In this document: in pieces, positions 53,071-63,337 of the stretch
Layout of the letters: each line of letters begins with the position of its first letter
Numbering within the stretch: the stretch's first letter is position 1
Source: Mariniflexile maritimum
GTDB lineage: Bacteria > Bacteroidota > Bacteroidia > Flavobacteriales > Flavobacteriaceae
Direction of reading: 5' to 3'
Length of the DNA: 64,000 bases
Assembly: GCF_009746565.1 (NCBI RefSeq)
Contig: NZ_WRPN01000002.1
Location: 516,697 to 580,696 of the forward strand
The notes under the pieces: model-generated
Seen by the model: the letters and a program-made list of their open reading frames with translations, nothing else
What the model was told of the DNA's origin: nothing
Database searches by the model: none
Program-made: the position numbers and the translations under genes

Positions 53071-53101
53071 AAACGCCAACCGGATACTGGTTGGCGTTTT
53101 T
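53071..53101 (+). terminator. Terminator of the aromatic operon
   Basis: AAACGCCAACC (53071-53081) and GGTTGGCGTTT (53089-53099) form a perfect 11-bp stem with a 7-base loop, followed by T. It lies 6 bases after the DAHP synthase stop. Confidence 0.9.
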
Positions 53102-53111
53102 AATTATGAAC

Positions 53112-53604
53112 TCATTTAAACTTTTTCTTTTTTATTTTCTTGAGGAGTAAGACCATAAACAATAGATGGTTAAACCCCAACCAACTGGCAACTGTAGTAT
53201 CAAATCTGTTCAATACAGACCGGTAGCTATCCATCCATGCGTTGGTTCTCCCAATCGCATATCTTTGCCCATGGAGCTCTGGGTCAAAATACCCGTCCCT
53301 TCCGGCATTTCCATTACGTTTGTTAAAGCCGACATTGGCATTGATTTCTTTTTTTTAACAAGAGTCCCTAAAGTCTTTTGAGTAGAACCCAGCATCGGCA
53401 TTTAAAAACACCCCTTCCAAAGGGCTTTCCTTGAAAAACACCTCTGTGGGCAATTGATGCCATTGAACTCCCGTTTTTCAGTTTGTAGAGAATTGCGTTG
53501 ACAGTCTCGACCAACGGAACCCTTGGTGGAAAACCTCGTTTTGTCAATGGTATGTATGGGATAATTTCCAATTCTATCGTATCTTTGTCAAGTACTGTGT
53601 ACAT
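53112..53604 (-). pseudogene. IS5-like transposase remnant with the middle deleted
   Basis: On minus, a N-terminal piece of an IS5/IS4-superfamily transposase begins at about 53604 (LTKRGFPPRVPLVETVNAI, then LYKLKNG). A frameshift follows and a short segment reading in another frame QWHQLP-like. The C-terminal piece reads EINANVGFNKRNGNAGRDG, YFDPELHGQRYAIGRTNAWM, then DTTVASWLGFNHLLFMVLLL and stops at 53112. The DDE core between them is missing, so about 165 codons of a normal roughly 300-codon protein remain in several frames. It cannot be active. Confidence 0.78.
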
Positions 53605-53684
53605 AATGGGTTGCTTTTGAATATTTTACGTGTGGTAACGCAAATATCGGCAACCCTTTTGTTTTTTCTGTAAAAAGTTTAAAT
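53114..53684 (-). mobile_element. Deleted IS5-like element with both terminal inverted repeats
   Basis: ATTTAAACTTTTT (53114-53126) and AAAAAGTTTAAAT (53672-53684) are exact 13-base inverted repeats that enclose the transposase remnant. The outer bases GAA..C also match partly. A target-site duplication was not resolved. The rest of the 662-base gap between the aromatic operon and the M16 peptidase gene holds nothing further. Confidence 0.7.
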
Positions 53685-53726
53685 CACTTCATCTTTATTA
53701 ATTGAAGAACTACTAATTAAGTCTAA

Positions 53727-56546
53727 TTATTTTTCAGGAATTAAAATAAATTCAGCATAATTATTCTCATCGAAGTAGGTTTTTGCCGCATCTTGAAAGG
53801 TTTTTGAATTTAATTTATCAATACTAGATCGATAATCTAAAATAGACTCAAAATTTAAACCACTTTCATAAAGTTCTTTCAATTTATATGTCCAATAACT
53901 ATTGATTTCAAGATATTCTTTAGTGTTTGCCAATTCTGCTTCCTTAATTTTATTAATATCTTCTTGTGAAGCTCCGTTTTGCTTGATTTTATTGATTTCT
54001 TCAAAAACTTTTTCAATAAGTTTCTCAACATTTTCGGGTGCACATGAAAAGTTAACATTCATTCTATACCACTCATAAGGCTTATCAGTAGCAAAGCCTG
54101 ATACTTTTACACCATAAACACCTGACATTTTTTCTCTTAATTCTTCTGTCAGTTTAATTTTAAGTAGTTTACCTAGCAAACCTATTTTTTCTTTGTTCTC
54201 CTCTGAATAATTAAGTGTTCCTGTAAATCTCATGTCAACAACACTTTTATTTTCAACACCCTTTTTAACTGTTTTTTTAATAATTCCTTTGGCTCTGCGT
54301 AATCCTATATCTCTCCATGTACTTTTTTCTTTCAAATTAGATGGAAGACTGCCTAAATATTGGGTTATAAATTTCTTTAAATCATCCAATGCAAAACTTC
54401 CTACGAAAACAAACGCAAAGCCATTGGCCGATGCAAAACGTTCTTTATAAAATTTATAAGCTTCATCTAGGTTTAGTTCATTCTCAATTTGTTCTTCAGT
54501 TAGTGGAATGGCTCTTAAATGATTTTGAGACATAGTTTGTTCTATGATTTTTTCAAAATAAGCACCTGGACTATTATCTTGATCCTTATACAAGGATTTC
54601 AAATTTTCCTTATTGGCTGCAAAAACATTTTCATCTTTATTAGGTTTGGTAAAATACAAATTAACCATTTGTAACATGGTTTCTAAATCACTTGAAGAAC
54701 TGCTTCCAGAAAAAAGATCATCATAATAATTGATTCTAGGCGTAACATTCACTGTTTTGCCCATATTTATTTTTTTTAAATCGATATCTGAAATATTATT
54801 AAAACCACTTGACCCAATTATAACACCTGCATTTCTCGCTGAAACATACAATGAATCTGGGGCCACAGAACTTCCACCAGGCCTAAAACCAGTCATCGAT
54901 ATTAAATCGTTTTGAAACTTGGTAGGTTTTGCTATTACCGTAATACCGTTTGATAATTGCCATGTGGTAACATCTACTTTTTTGTTATAGATAGTTTTTG
55001 TTATGTTACCTGGCTTTGGTTTATTTGGCATTAATTGCAAATCTCCTAAAGTGTCAACATAAGGTTCAATATTACTATTATTAACATTGGCAATTATTTT
55101 AGCAATCTCGTCTTCAGTAGGAATGGTTAAATCTGTTTTTTCAATCGCATTTAAAACCACCGCCATATTTGTAGGCGTCACCCATTCATTTGCAACTTTA
55201 TTAACTTCTTCTACTGTTATGGTAGGAAATACTGTTTTATAAAATTCATAAATAAATTCATCACTCGGTATAGGCTTATTATCAGTGAAATTGTCGATAT
55301 ACTGTTCTATGAAATATTTGGTAGTCATTTTATCTGACTCCTTTCTTATAATATCAGCGTTATTTAGCAACAGCAATTTATAACGTTCTAATTCTGAAGG
55401 ATTAAAGCCGTAACGTTTAGCGCGTTCACTTTCAGTTAGTAAAGCTTCGATGCCTTGTTTTAATTGATCTTCTTTAAGCGTAGCTCTTAAATAATAGGCA
55501 TCCATATTGGCTAAAAAATTTCCAATACCAGCCGTTCCAGATAAAAAAGGCGCATTAGGCTGCAATTCAACCTCAGAAAATCTTTGGCGTAACATACCTG
55601 TATATAATTTTTGTAAAATCACTTCTTTATAATCGCTTAATGTTTTTATCGGGGTTTCTTCTTTTTTATTGTAAATAGAAATACTAACACCTTTTGCTTC
55701 TTTATCTGTAATAACAGTAATTTTAGGTTCCGTATTTTCAGGAATTTTATAGTAAATTCTTTCTTTCGGGTCCTTAACAGGCTCAATACTTTCAAAAAAA
55801 TCCTTCACTTTCTTTTCGGTTTCATTAACATCAAAATCTCCTACTAATACTAAAGCCATTAAATCTGGTCTGTACCAATCTTTATAATAACGTTTTAGGG
55901 CATCATATTCAGCATTCATGACCACATCCAAAGTTCCAATAGGAGCTCTTTGGGCATACCTAGAGTTGTTTGTAATAACGGGAATAGATTGGTAATACAT
56001 ACGCATGCCTGCACCGCTCCGTGCTCTTAATTCTTCGGCTACTATACCGCGTTCGTTATCAATTTCTTCATCTTCAAAAGTAATACCATCTGCCCAATCT
56101 CTTAATATCTGTAAACTGGTATCAAACGTTTTTTTATCTGTGGGCACCGATAATTTATAAACCGTTTCGTCAAAGCTGGTATGTGCGTTTAAATCTGCCC
56201 CAAACTCAACACCTAAGCTTTGTAAATAATCAATTAGTTTGTTTTTTTCGAAGCTTTTGGTGCCATTAAACGCCATGTGTTCAATAAAATGAGCTAAACC
56301 TAGTTGGTCTTCATCTTCTAAAATAGAACCTGCTTTAAGCACTAAACGTAGTTCTGCTTTGTCCTTAGGCTTTGCGTTTTGTTTTATGTAATAAACAAGC
56401 CCGTTGCTTAACTTACCTATTTTAATTGTAGAATCAATAGGGATTTTCCTATTTAAGTTTGAAATATTTAATCCCGTTTTTTGTGCTGAAAGTATGGGTA
56501 CACTTACAAGTAAGAAAAAAAGGAATGTTATTTTAAATTGTTTCAT
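53727..56546 (-). CDS. M16-family zinc metallopeptidase, exported
   Basis: A pitrilysin-type peptidase of 939 residues with a signal peptide (FLFFLLVSVPILSAQ). The zinc motif HFIEH is at residues 86-90 (His86, Glu89, His90) and the third ligand Glu lies in DNERGIVAEE (about Glu165). Four M16 domain repeats follow, of which the later ones lack the zinc motif, as is normal. It is probably periplasmic, degrading peptides imported by the adjacent SusC/SusD pair. It is the most distal gene of the minus-strand cluster. Confidence 0.92.
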   Translation of the reverse strand: MKQFKITFLFFLLVSVPILSAQKTGLNISNLNRKIPIDSTIKIGKLSNGLVYYIKQNAKPKDKAELRLVLKAGSILEDEDQLGLAHFIEHMAFNGTKSFEKNKLIDYLQSLGVEFGADLNAHTSFDETVYKLSVPTDKKTFDTSLQILRDWADGITFEDEEIDNERGIVAEELRARSGAGMRMYYQSIPVITNNSRYAQRAPIGTLDVVMNAEYDALKRYYKDWYRPDLMALVLVGDFDVNETEKKVKDFFESIEPVKDPKERIYYKIPENTEPKITVITDKEAKGVSISIYNKKEETPIKTLSDYKEVILQKLYTGMLRQRFSEVELQPNAPFLSGTAGIGNFLANMDAYYLRATLKEDQLKQGIEALLTESERAKRYGFNPSELERYKLLLLNNADIIRKESDKMTTKYFIEQYIDNFTDNKPIPSDEFIYEFYKTVFPTITVEEVNKVANEWVTPTNMAVVLNAIEKTDLTIPTEDEIAKIIANVNNSNIEPYVDTLGDLQLMPNKPKPGNITKTIYNKKVDVTTWQLSNGITVIAKPTKFQNDLISMTGFRPGGSSVAPDSLYVSARNAGVIIGSSGFNNISDIDLKKINMGKTVNVTPRINYYDDLFSGSSSSSDLETMLQMVNLYFTKPNKDENVFAANKENLKSLYKDQDNSPGAYFEKIIEQTMSQNHLRAIPLTEEQIENELNLDEAYKFYKERFASANGFAFVFVGSFALDDLKKFITQYLGSLPSNLKEKSTWRDIGLRRAKGIIKKTVKKGVENKSVVDMRFTGTLNYSEENKEKIGLLGKLLKIKLTEELREKMSGVYGVKVSGFATDKPYEWYRMNVNFSCAPENVEKLIEKVFEEINKIKQNGASQEDINKIKEAELANTKEYLEINSYWTYKLKELYESGLNFESILDYRSSIDKLNSKTFQDAAKTYFDENNYAEFILIPEK

Positions 56547-56629
56547 GATTAATGTTTCTAAATATTTATTGAAATATGTTAATTGGTTGAAACTTAAATT
56601 GAGTTTCCTTGGATTTTAGTCAGAAACCT

Positions 56630-56836
56630 CTAATCTACCTCATAATCTGATATCTTATTGTCTTTTTTATATTGGAAATAAAGTAAGGCTCCTAAAATTG
56701 GGAGTATTGAAATGATTAAAGCACAAAACACTTTATGTTTTATACTTATTAATTTTGATTGCAATAAATCCATTAAAGTCCAAATCCAAAGAGCAATTGA
56801 CAGGCCTATAAGTAATTGAATTACAAAATTATGCAT
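56630..56836 (-). CDS. Small two-TM protein, PLDc_N-like
   Basis: A protein of 68 residues with two hydrophobic helices (about 5-24 and 37-54) and the pattern WIWTLMDLL, then ILGALLYFQYKK, which resembles the phospholipase D N-terminal (PLDc_N) domain found alone in many bacteria. It lies between the SusD and M16 genes. Its role is unknown. Confidence 0.6.
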   Translation of the reverse strand: MHNFVIQLLIGLSIALWIWTLMDLLQSKLISIKHKVFCALIISILPILGALLYFQYKKDNKISDYEVD

Positions 56837-56915
56837 ACAATAATTATATTTTAAAACTAGGGCTATAAAACATTTTAATGGAGTATAACCCTAATTTTAA
56901 ATAAAAAACCACTAT

Positions 56916-58262
56916 TTACAGTCCAAGATACCCTGGGTTTTGTGCACCAAACTCAAGGTTAGTTTCTAATTCTGAAATTGGAATGGGCAAGATATATTGG
57001 TTTGTGCTTGTTATGCTTGGTCTAAGAGTTTCTAACTTACCATATCGAATAGCAGCAAACCATACGGCCCCTGTTTCAAAACAAAGTTCTTTAACATACT
57101 CGCTAAAAATTAAATCCAGTAAATGCTCTTTAGTGGTGTAAACCAAAGCTGGGGCAGCACCGCTATAGGCTCTATTTCTTATTACATTAAGAGTGGTTTC
57201 TGCTTGAGATAACAGATTAAGTCTGGCTTGACACTCTGCTTTTATAAGGTATACTTCAGCTAAACGCAAATAATTTGTGGGACTTGCGGTTAAACTGGTT
57301 GTGTATATTTTTTTAATCACTTTCGTTGTACTTAAATAAGATGCCGCAGCTCTAGGATCTCCCAATAAATAATTCTGAACCCATGTGGAAGCCTTTACAT
57401 TGGTTTGAAAAAAGCTGGATAATTTATTAGATTGACCAGTACCTACAGTTCGCGAAAAGATCACTTCTCTATTTGCTGATCCTTTAAGAAACACATCTTC
57501 AAATTTAGTTTCTAATGATACAGCACCTGAAGCTATTACTTCATTTGCCAAATTAATGGCCTCGGTATAATTAGCATCACCACCCATATACATTAATATA
57601 TTAGCTTTAAATGCTTTTGCCGCTACAGCAGATGCATAATAATTTTTTGAAAATGGTGCGTTTAAATCGATGCTTTTATCTAAATCACTTAGGATGAAAT
57701 CATAACTTTCTTGTACGGTCGAACGTGCTTTTTGACTATTTTCAACAGTTGAAAGTTTATCTCGAATTACGATGCCATAATTACTAGAGGTATCAAAAAA
57801 TTGTCCGAAAAGACGCAGTGCTTGGTAATGCCCAAAAGCTCTTAGAAAATAGGCTTCACTAAGAATCCTATCTCTTTCTGTTTGAGAAACCGCCTCGTTT
57901 CCTGAAACAGCTTTAATAGTAGCATTTGCTGAATTTACAATATAATATGGCCATTCATACATTGTGTTAGTAACAGCATTTGAGGAATCAAACGTGTTAT
58001 TTTTAGCTTCGCCCCAAATACCAGTTAAACTAGCTGTAGGCGTTAGAGAACCATCCATAATAGGTGGTACAAGCTCAAAATACTGAGCATATAGCCAATT
58101 TAATTGTGTGTAAACCCCTGTAAGAGAAGTTTGTGCACTTTTATCATCGGTTACCAACTGTTCTTCAAACAAATAGTTTTCTGGTTTTACATCTAGAGCA
58201 TCATCACAAGCGTTGTATAAAAAACTTGTAAATATGCAGAGTAATATTATTTTATTTTTCAT
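56916..58262 (-). CDS. RagB/SusD-family nutrient uptake lipoprotein
   Basis: Outer-membrane lipoprotein of 448 residues with a lipobox YNAC (Cys19). It shows the SusD TPR-like fold: YFLRAFGHYQALRLFGQF, ILSDLDKSIDLNAPFSKNYYASAVAAKAFKANILMYMGG in pieces, and a C-terminal LRLAEVYLIKAECQAR and NVIRNRAY. It caps the SusC-type receptor encoded just upstream. It is shorter than many SusD proteins. With a peptidase rather than glycan-degrading enzymes nearby, peptides are a more likely ligand than sugars, as in RagAB. Confidence 0.9.
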   Translation of the reverse strand: MKNKIILLCIFTSFLYNACDDALDVKPENYLFEEQLVTDDKSAQTSLTGVYTQLNWLYAQYFELVPPIMDGSLTPTASLTGIWGEAKNNTFDSSNAVTNTMYEWPYYIVNSANATIKAVSGNEAVSQTERDRILSEAYFLRAFGHYQALRLFGQFFDTSSNYGIVIRDKLSTVENSQKARSTVQESYDFILSDLDKSIDLNAPFSKNYYASAVAAKAFKANILMYMGGDANYTEAINLANEVIASGAVSLETKFEDVFLKGSANREVIFSRTVGTGQSNKLSSFFQTNVKASTWVQNYLLGDPRAAASYLSTTKVIKKIYTTSLTASPTNYLRLAEVYLIKAECQARLNLLSQAETTLNVIRNRAYSGAAPALVYTTKEHLLDLIFSEYVKELCFETGAVWFAAIRYGKLETLRPSITSTNQYILPIPISELETNLEFGAQNPGYLGL

Positions 58263-58363
58263 CTGTTTATGTTTTATGATTTTTTATTATCAGATATTAT
58301 TTTTGCTTATTTCAATCAGCAAAATATACTAATGTTCAGCTTATTATATATCTCTTAAATCTT

Positions 58364-61300
58364 TTAAAAAGTTAACCTAACCCCTGCAACAATTTGTTTT
58401 GTTGCTGGATATTTATTGTTGTCTATAGGTGTTCTAAAACTGTTAACATTGGTAAACTCGGGGTCCGCTCCAGGATATTTTGTTATAGTAAACAAATTTG
58501 TGCCTGTTAAGTATAAATAAAGACCTTGAAAATTAAGCGATTCTAGCACTTCCTTTGGTAAGTTATAACCTAATGTTACTGTTTTAATACGCAAATAATC
58601 GCCTTTTAAAACATACAAACTAGATATTCTATTGTTTTGGTTACCACCAGTTAAATTAGTTCTATATACAGCCCTTGGGTATTTAGCGTCGGTGTTATCT
58701 GGGGTCCAACGATCTAGTGCTATTAATTCTTTATTTCCTTGGTCGTTAAGAGATGTATAACTATAAGTATTCTCTCCTGCTTTCCAATAAATATCGTTCC
58801 CTACACTATAGTTGGCAAATACATTTAAAGACAAGCCTTTATAATTTATATTGGTATTAATACCTCCAAAAAAATCTGGTTCTATACTCCCAATATTAGT
58901 AACATCTGGACCAGAGGACGATGTACTAACTTCTCCATCACCATCTAAATCGGCAAAATAAATATCCCCCGGGCTTGTTAAGGAAGCTTGATAAAGCCCA
59001 CTAGGTGCACCTGCATTTAATGCGTCAATTTCATCTTGTGTTTGAAACAAACCATTAGCTACATGACCACGAATTAACCCAAGTGCTTGACCCTCTTTAA
59101 AATATAATCCATTTAAGGAAACACCACCAAACTCATCTTTATAACTACTATTTAGTCGTATAATTTTGCTTTTTGCAGTTGCAGCATTAAAACCTAGGTT
59201 CCATTTTAAATCTTCAGAATCTAGAATATTAAAGTTAAGGGTTAACTCGTAACCACTATTTTGGGTATCGCCTAAGTTTGATATTACGGTATACAACCCA
59301 CTAGAAGAAGGCAGTTCGGTTTGATAGAGCACATCCTTGGTATCTTTAATATAATATCCTATTTCTCCTTTTATTTTGTTGTCTAGAACAGCGAACTCTA
59401 TCCCTAGATCTTTTTGGGTGGTAATTTCCCATTTCAAATCAGGATTGCCAATTCTTAAAGGTACTACGCCTGTATTACCATCGTAAACTCCCAATGTGCT
59501 GTTTAATGCACCAAATAAGCTAAAAGACTGATTAGGGTCGAAAGTCACATTACCTGATTGCCCGATACTGGCTCGCAGTTTTAAAAAATTTAAACCATTC
59601 CATTTTTCGGCAAATTTTTCTCTGTGAATATTCCAACCAACACCAAGAGAAGGGAATGATGCCCAACGGTTGTTTTCACCAAATTTAGATGAGCCATCAA
59701 TTCTACCCGCAAAACTTAAAAGATATTTATTATCAAAGTCATAAATAAATCTAGAGAAAAAAGACACTAGTGTACTTTCTGTTATAGCTTGTTGTATGGA
59801 AAGATTTTCTCCTGCATAACTTAAACCTCTTAAAGTATCATCATTGGGAAAATTTTCGCCATAGTAACTATTTGTCTCAGTTTTCTCGTTTTGAAACGTA
59901 TTACCCACTAAAATATTGGCATTGCTTTTACCTACCGAAAAATCATAAGTTAATGTGGTTTCAACAGATGGGTTAAGTGTATTCCTATCAATAAGATTTC
60001 CTCTTCCATTTGTAGAACCACCACTCTGTGTGTAACTTGGATAAAAAGAATAACTCTCAGAGTTTATATGCTGTAATATACCTGTAGTCTTTAAAAATAA
60101 ATTTTTAAATGGCTCGTATTCCAAACCAACACTTGCCACCATTGAAAAATTGGTTGTAGTTACTCTTCTTTCTTTTGAAGAAAGCGGATTGTAAATATCC
60201 CCTATTAAGGGCACCAAAGAACCATCTTCATTATAAGGCGTTCTATCCGGTCTGATAAACGTTGCCGCTTCTAAAGTACTATAAAGCCCATTTAAAGCAT
60301 AATCGCTTTCCAATCTTCCTAAGTTCAAATTACTGAAAAACGACAAATTATCTTTCAAATCCTGCTTTAAGTTTAATCCAAAGGCATATCTGGTTAGCTT
60401 ATCCCCAATAACTGCACCATTATCATTTTGTAAAGAAAGTGATGAATAATATGTACCCTTTTCACTTGCACCTCTAACACTAAAGGCATAATTATTAGTT
60501 TGAGACGTTTTTCTAATGGCTAGATCTTGCCAATCTGTATCGATATCCCTATTAATTTCTGTTCCGTTTAAAATACCTAATGCAAATGAATCACTGGTAG
60601 GAACCACGCCGCCAGAATTTACATAATTTTGGATAGCATCTGTATAAATCTCTTCATATTGTGCAGTATTAAGAACATCCACTTTTTGTGTTATATTGGA
60701 TCTTTGAGTAACAGCAAGTTCAAATTGAGGCCTGCTAGATTTGCTCCCACTTTTAGTTGTTATAATTACTACACCTGCAGCTGCTCTTGAGCCATATATT
60801 GCAGTAGCAGTAGCATCTTTTAGAATGGAAATGCTTTCAATATTATTAAAATCTAAAAAACCTAAATCGTTATTAAACCCTTCGTTCTCAAGTGTTGTTG
60901 CATCATTACTACTTATATAATCAATAAATCCTGTATAACCAGGGGTTTCTGTAGAAGGAGAAATTGGCACTCCATCTACCACATACAATGGCTGATTTGT
61001 GCCCAATATAGAAGAGCTCCCCCTTATTCTTACTCTAGCTGCGGCTCCTGGTCTACTAGACGGACTGCTAACCTGTACACCTGCAACTTGCCCTTGCAAA
61101 GCCTGATCTACATTTAATATATTGCCCTGGTTTGCAACCCCTGCTACGTCCACAACCCCAACAGTGCCTGTAAAAGCTTCTTTTTTAACCTTACCATATG
61201 CTACTATTACTGTTTCATCCAAACCGGTAAGAGATTCATTGAGTTGAATATTAATGTTGCTTTTATCCCCAACAACAACTTCTATAGTTTCATAGCCAAT

Positions 61301-61903
61301 ATAAGATACTACCAACACAGCATTTTTCTCCTGAACTAATAATCTAAAATTACCATCAATATCAGTACTAACACCTTGAGTAGTTCCTTTTAATACTACT
61401 GTTGCTCCTGGCAAAGGCTCTCCCTTGCTGTTTGTTATTTTTCCACTTACAAACTGCTGAAGCATTTTATCAACCACCTCTTTTAAGGAGTCGATTATGG
61501 ATGATTCGTTATTGCCTTTGTTTAATAAAATTATTTGTTTGTCAACAAATTTAAAATCAACATTAAATTCTTTAAAAAGTGTTTTTAATACATTTGACAG
61601 CTTTTCTTTGTTGGATACGATGTTTACAATTTTATTTTTTTGAAAAACATCCTTTTCGTATAAAAATTTGAATTCTGTTTTTCGTTCAATTTCATTTAAA
61701 ACATCTTCAATTTTCATTCCTTTACAGTCCAAAGTAACTTTAACATTTTGGGAATATGTATTCGCTTGAATTTGAAATAAAGTGATTAAAAAAAGGATAT
61801 ACGTAAGTTTCATCTTTAAGCTTATATTAGAGAGACGCAACAATTCGTTCATCTCAACAATGAATTTTTTCATACTTTTGATTTGATTTAGTGTGTTAGA
61901 CAT
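58364..61903 (-). CDS. SusC/RagA-family TonB-linked receptor
   Basis: Outer-membrane transporter of 1179 residues. The signal peptide is around KLTYILFLITLFQIQANTYS; two upstream ATGs make the exact start uncertain (M11 or M30 of the longest frame). A secretin/TonB short N-terminal (STN) domain (about 55-125) is present, so it is of the transducing type that signals to FecR. Then a carboxypeptidase-like domain (VSGKITNSKGEPLPGATVVL), the plug (VRIRGSSSILGTNQPLYVVDGV in part) and the barrel ending in GVRLTF. It follows FecR after 156 bases that hold a stem of 9 bp (61925-61948). Confidence 0.93.
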   Translation of the reverse strand: MSNTLNQIKSMKKFIVEMNELLRLSNISLKMKLTYILFLITLFQIQANTYSQNVKVTLDCKGMKIEDVLNEIERKTEFKFLYEKDVFQKNKIVNIVSNKEKLSNVLKTLFKEFNVDFKFVDKQIILLNKGNNESSIIDSLKEVVDKMLQQFVSGKITNSKGEPLPGATVVLKGTTQGVSTDIDGNFRLLVQEKNAVLVVSYIGYETIEVVVGDKSNINIQLNESLTGLDETVIVAYGKVKKEAFTGTVGVVDVAGVANQGNILNVDQALQGQVAGVQVSSPSSRPGAAARVRIRGSSSILGTNQPLYVVDGVPISPSTETPGYTGFIDYISSNDATTLENEGFNNDLGFLDFNNIESISILKDATATAIYGSRAAAGVVIITTKSGSKSSRPQFELAVTQRSNITQKVDVLNTAQYEEIYTDAIQNYVNSGGVVPTSDSFALGILNGTEINRDIDTDWQDLAIRKTSQTNNYAFSVRGASEKGTYYSSLSLQNDNGAVIGDKLTRYAFGLNLKQDLKDNLSFFSNLNLGRLESDYALNGLYSTLEAATFIRPDRTPYNEDGSLVPLIGDIYNPLSSKERRVTTTNFSMVASVGLEYEPFKNLFLKTTGILQHINSESYSFYPSYTQSGGSTNGRGNLIDRNTLNPSVETTLTYDFSVGKSNANILVGNTFQNEKTETNSYYGENFPNDDTLRGLSYAGENLSIQQAITESTLVSFFSRFIYDFDNKYLLSFAGRIDGSSKFGENNRWASFPSLGVGWNIHREKFAEKWNGLNFLKLRASIGQSGNVTFDPNQSFSLFGALNSTLGVYDGNTGVVPLRIGNPDLKWEITTQKDLGIEFAVLDNKIKGEIGYYIKDTKDVLYQTELPSSSGLYTVISNLGDTQNSGYELTLNFNILDSEDLKWNLGFNAATAKSKIIRLNSSYKDEFGGVSLNGLYFKEGQALGLIRGHVANGLFQTQDEIDALNAGAPSGLYQASLTSPGDIYFADLDGDGEVSTSSSGPDVTNIGSIEPDFFGGINTNINYKGLSLNVFANYSVGNDIYWKAGENTYSYTSLNDQGNKELIALDRWTPDNTDAKYPRAVYRTNLTGGNQNNRISSLYVLKGDYLRIKTVTLGYNLPKEVLESLNFQGLYLYLTGTNLFTITKYPGADPEFTNVNSFRTPIDNNKYPATKQIVAGVRLTF

Positions 61904-61924
61904 TTAAATCACTTTTTTTGAAAT

Positions 61925-61948
61925 CGGGAAATGCTGCAACATTTTCCG
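61925..61948. repeat. Hairpin between fecR and susC genes
   Basis: CGGGAAATG (61925-61933) and CATTTTCCG (61940-61948) pair with one G-U and a 6-base loop. On + a T-run follows, on minus it does not, so it is not a terminator for the fecR transcript. It could mark processing or weaken read-through. Confidence 0.45.
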
Positions 61949-62059
61949 GTTTTTTTTGTTTTTACAAGTGGTTAAAACTTGTTTTTATAAACTATTTCAA
62001 AAGTGACTTTTAATTAATTTATTTAAATATTAAATCATTTTTTCATCATAGGCTCTTTT

Positions 62060-63214
62060 TTATGGGTTAATTATAATTGTATTCTTGTTAAATTTATAAG
62101 TAAAATTACCAGACAGACTTAAACTTTTTACGACTTGATATATATCTTCAATATCAAATTTCGCTGTAAAATATCTGCTTTCTAATGATTTATTGTTATT
62201 GATAAAGACAACATTATATTGACGTTCAAGCTTTTTTAACATATCTTTAAACTCTACTTCTTGCAGAACAAGCTTGCCTTCCATCCAAGCAGTACTGGCT
62301 GCTACGTCCATTTGTTTGACTTGAATTAATTTGCTGTTTTTATCCAATATGGCTCCAAAATTTGGTTTTAAATGAGTTGCTTCATTTGACAAATGATGAT
62401 CGGTATTTTTATAGGCAACTACAGAACCTTCAACTAATACCGCTTTTATGTTTTCATCTTCGGGATATGATGATAAATTAAATTTAGTTCCTAATACTTT
62501 AATATTCAATTCATCAGCATTAACCATAAAAGGATGCTCTGTATCTTTTACCACATCAAAATAAGCCTCACCTTTTAAAAACACTTGACGACTTTCGCCT
62601 TTTAAAAACTTAACAGGAAACCTTAATGAAGAACCTGCATTTATATTCACTTTTGTACCATCTGACAGTTGGATTTCAAGGCGTTTACCATATGGAACTG
62701 TTACTGTGTTGTAAACTAAAAGTTCATCTTCAGAATCATTAGTATATATTAATTTATTCCCTTTTTGATTTCCAACAATACGCCCTTTTGTATCTAATAT
62801 TGAAGTTGAGTTATGATCATCAATCACTTTTATCTCCCCACTGTCCAATTCCAGTGTGATTTGTTCGCTTGGGATTATAAGTGTTGTTTGCTTAGTGAAA
62901 TAACCTTGTTGATAGAAATATCCTAAACCAATAAATAAAACGATCATTGCAGCGTATTTAAACCATGAAAGCAAAAAAATAGGTTTCGTTTTTTCCGTTT
63001 TATGAACCTCCATCTTAGTTAATAATGATTCCCATGCTTTATTCTTATCTACTTTTGAATAATCTGTAAACTTTTGAGTAATCTTTTCAAAATCGATATT
63101 TTTTGAAAATGGGTAGTCTTTATTAAATTGTTTTAATTGATCTTTTTCCGAATCACTTAAAATTTTTAATTTCTTCTTTATTATTAATTTTGATATGATA
63201 AAAATATTATTCAT
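62060..63214 (-). CDS. FecR-family anti-sigma factor
   Basis: Single-pass membrane protein of 384 residues. The cytoplasmic N-terminus (1-77) is helical and binds the sigma factor; one transmembrane segment (about 80-103, FKYAAMIVLFIGLGYFY) precedes a periplasmic FecR domain (TVPYGKRLEIQLSDGTKVNI, NAGSSLRFPVKF) and a DUF4974 C-terminal domain (FKDMLKKLERQYNVVFI). The latter contacts the STN domain of the SusC protein. It lies between its sigma and susC on minus, the common trans-envelope signalling layout. Confidence 0.93.
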   Translation of the reverse strand: MNNIFIISKLIIKKKLKILSDSEKDQLKQFNKDYPFSKNIDFEKITQKFTDYSKVDKNKAWESLLTKMEVHKTEKTKPIFLLSWFKYAAMIVLFIGLGYFYQQGYFTKQTTLIIPSEQITLELDSGEIKVIDDHNSTSILDTKGRIVGNQKGNKLIYTNDSEDELLVYNTVTVPYGKRLEIQLSDGTKVNINAGSSLRFPVKFLKGESRQVFLKGEAYFDVVKDTEHPFMVNADELNIKVLGTKFNLSSYPEDENIKAVLVEGSVVAYKNTDHHLSNEATHLKPNFGAILDKNSKLIQVKQMDVAASTAWMEGKLVLQEVEFKDMLKKLERQYNVVFINNNKSLESRYFTAKFDIEDIYQVVKSLSLSGNFTYKFNKNTIIINP

Positions 63215-63337
63215 TTATATTCAATATTTCGTTTAGTTATATATAGAACAACTGAGTTTAAAAAGAGTACTATTAATATTTGTGCTTTTTTTAAAAATTT
63301 TTGATTTTATGCTAAAACATAACCAGTATGTAGCATT

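Noticed and set aside
53166..53381. 71-codon open frame on + within the IS remnant
   Set aside because: The minus strand encodes recognisable transposase sequence in the same place; the + frame is chance.
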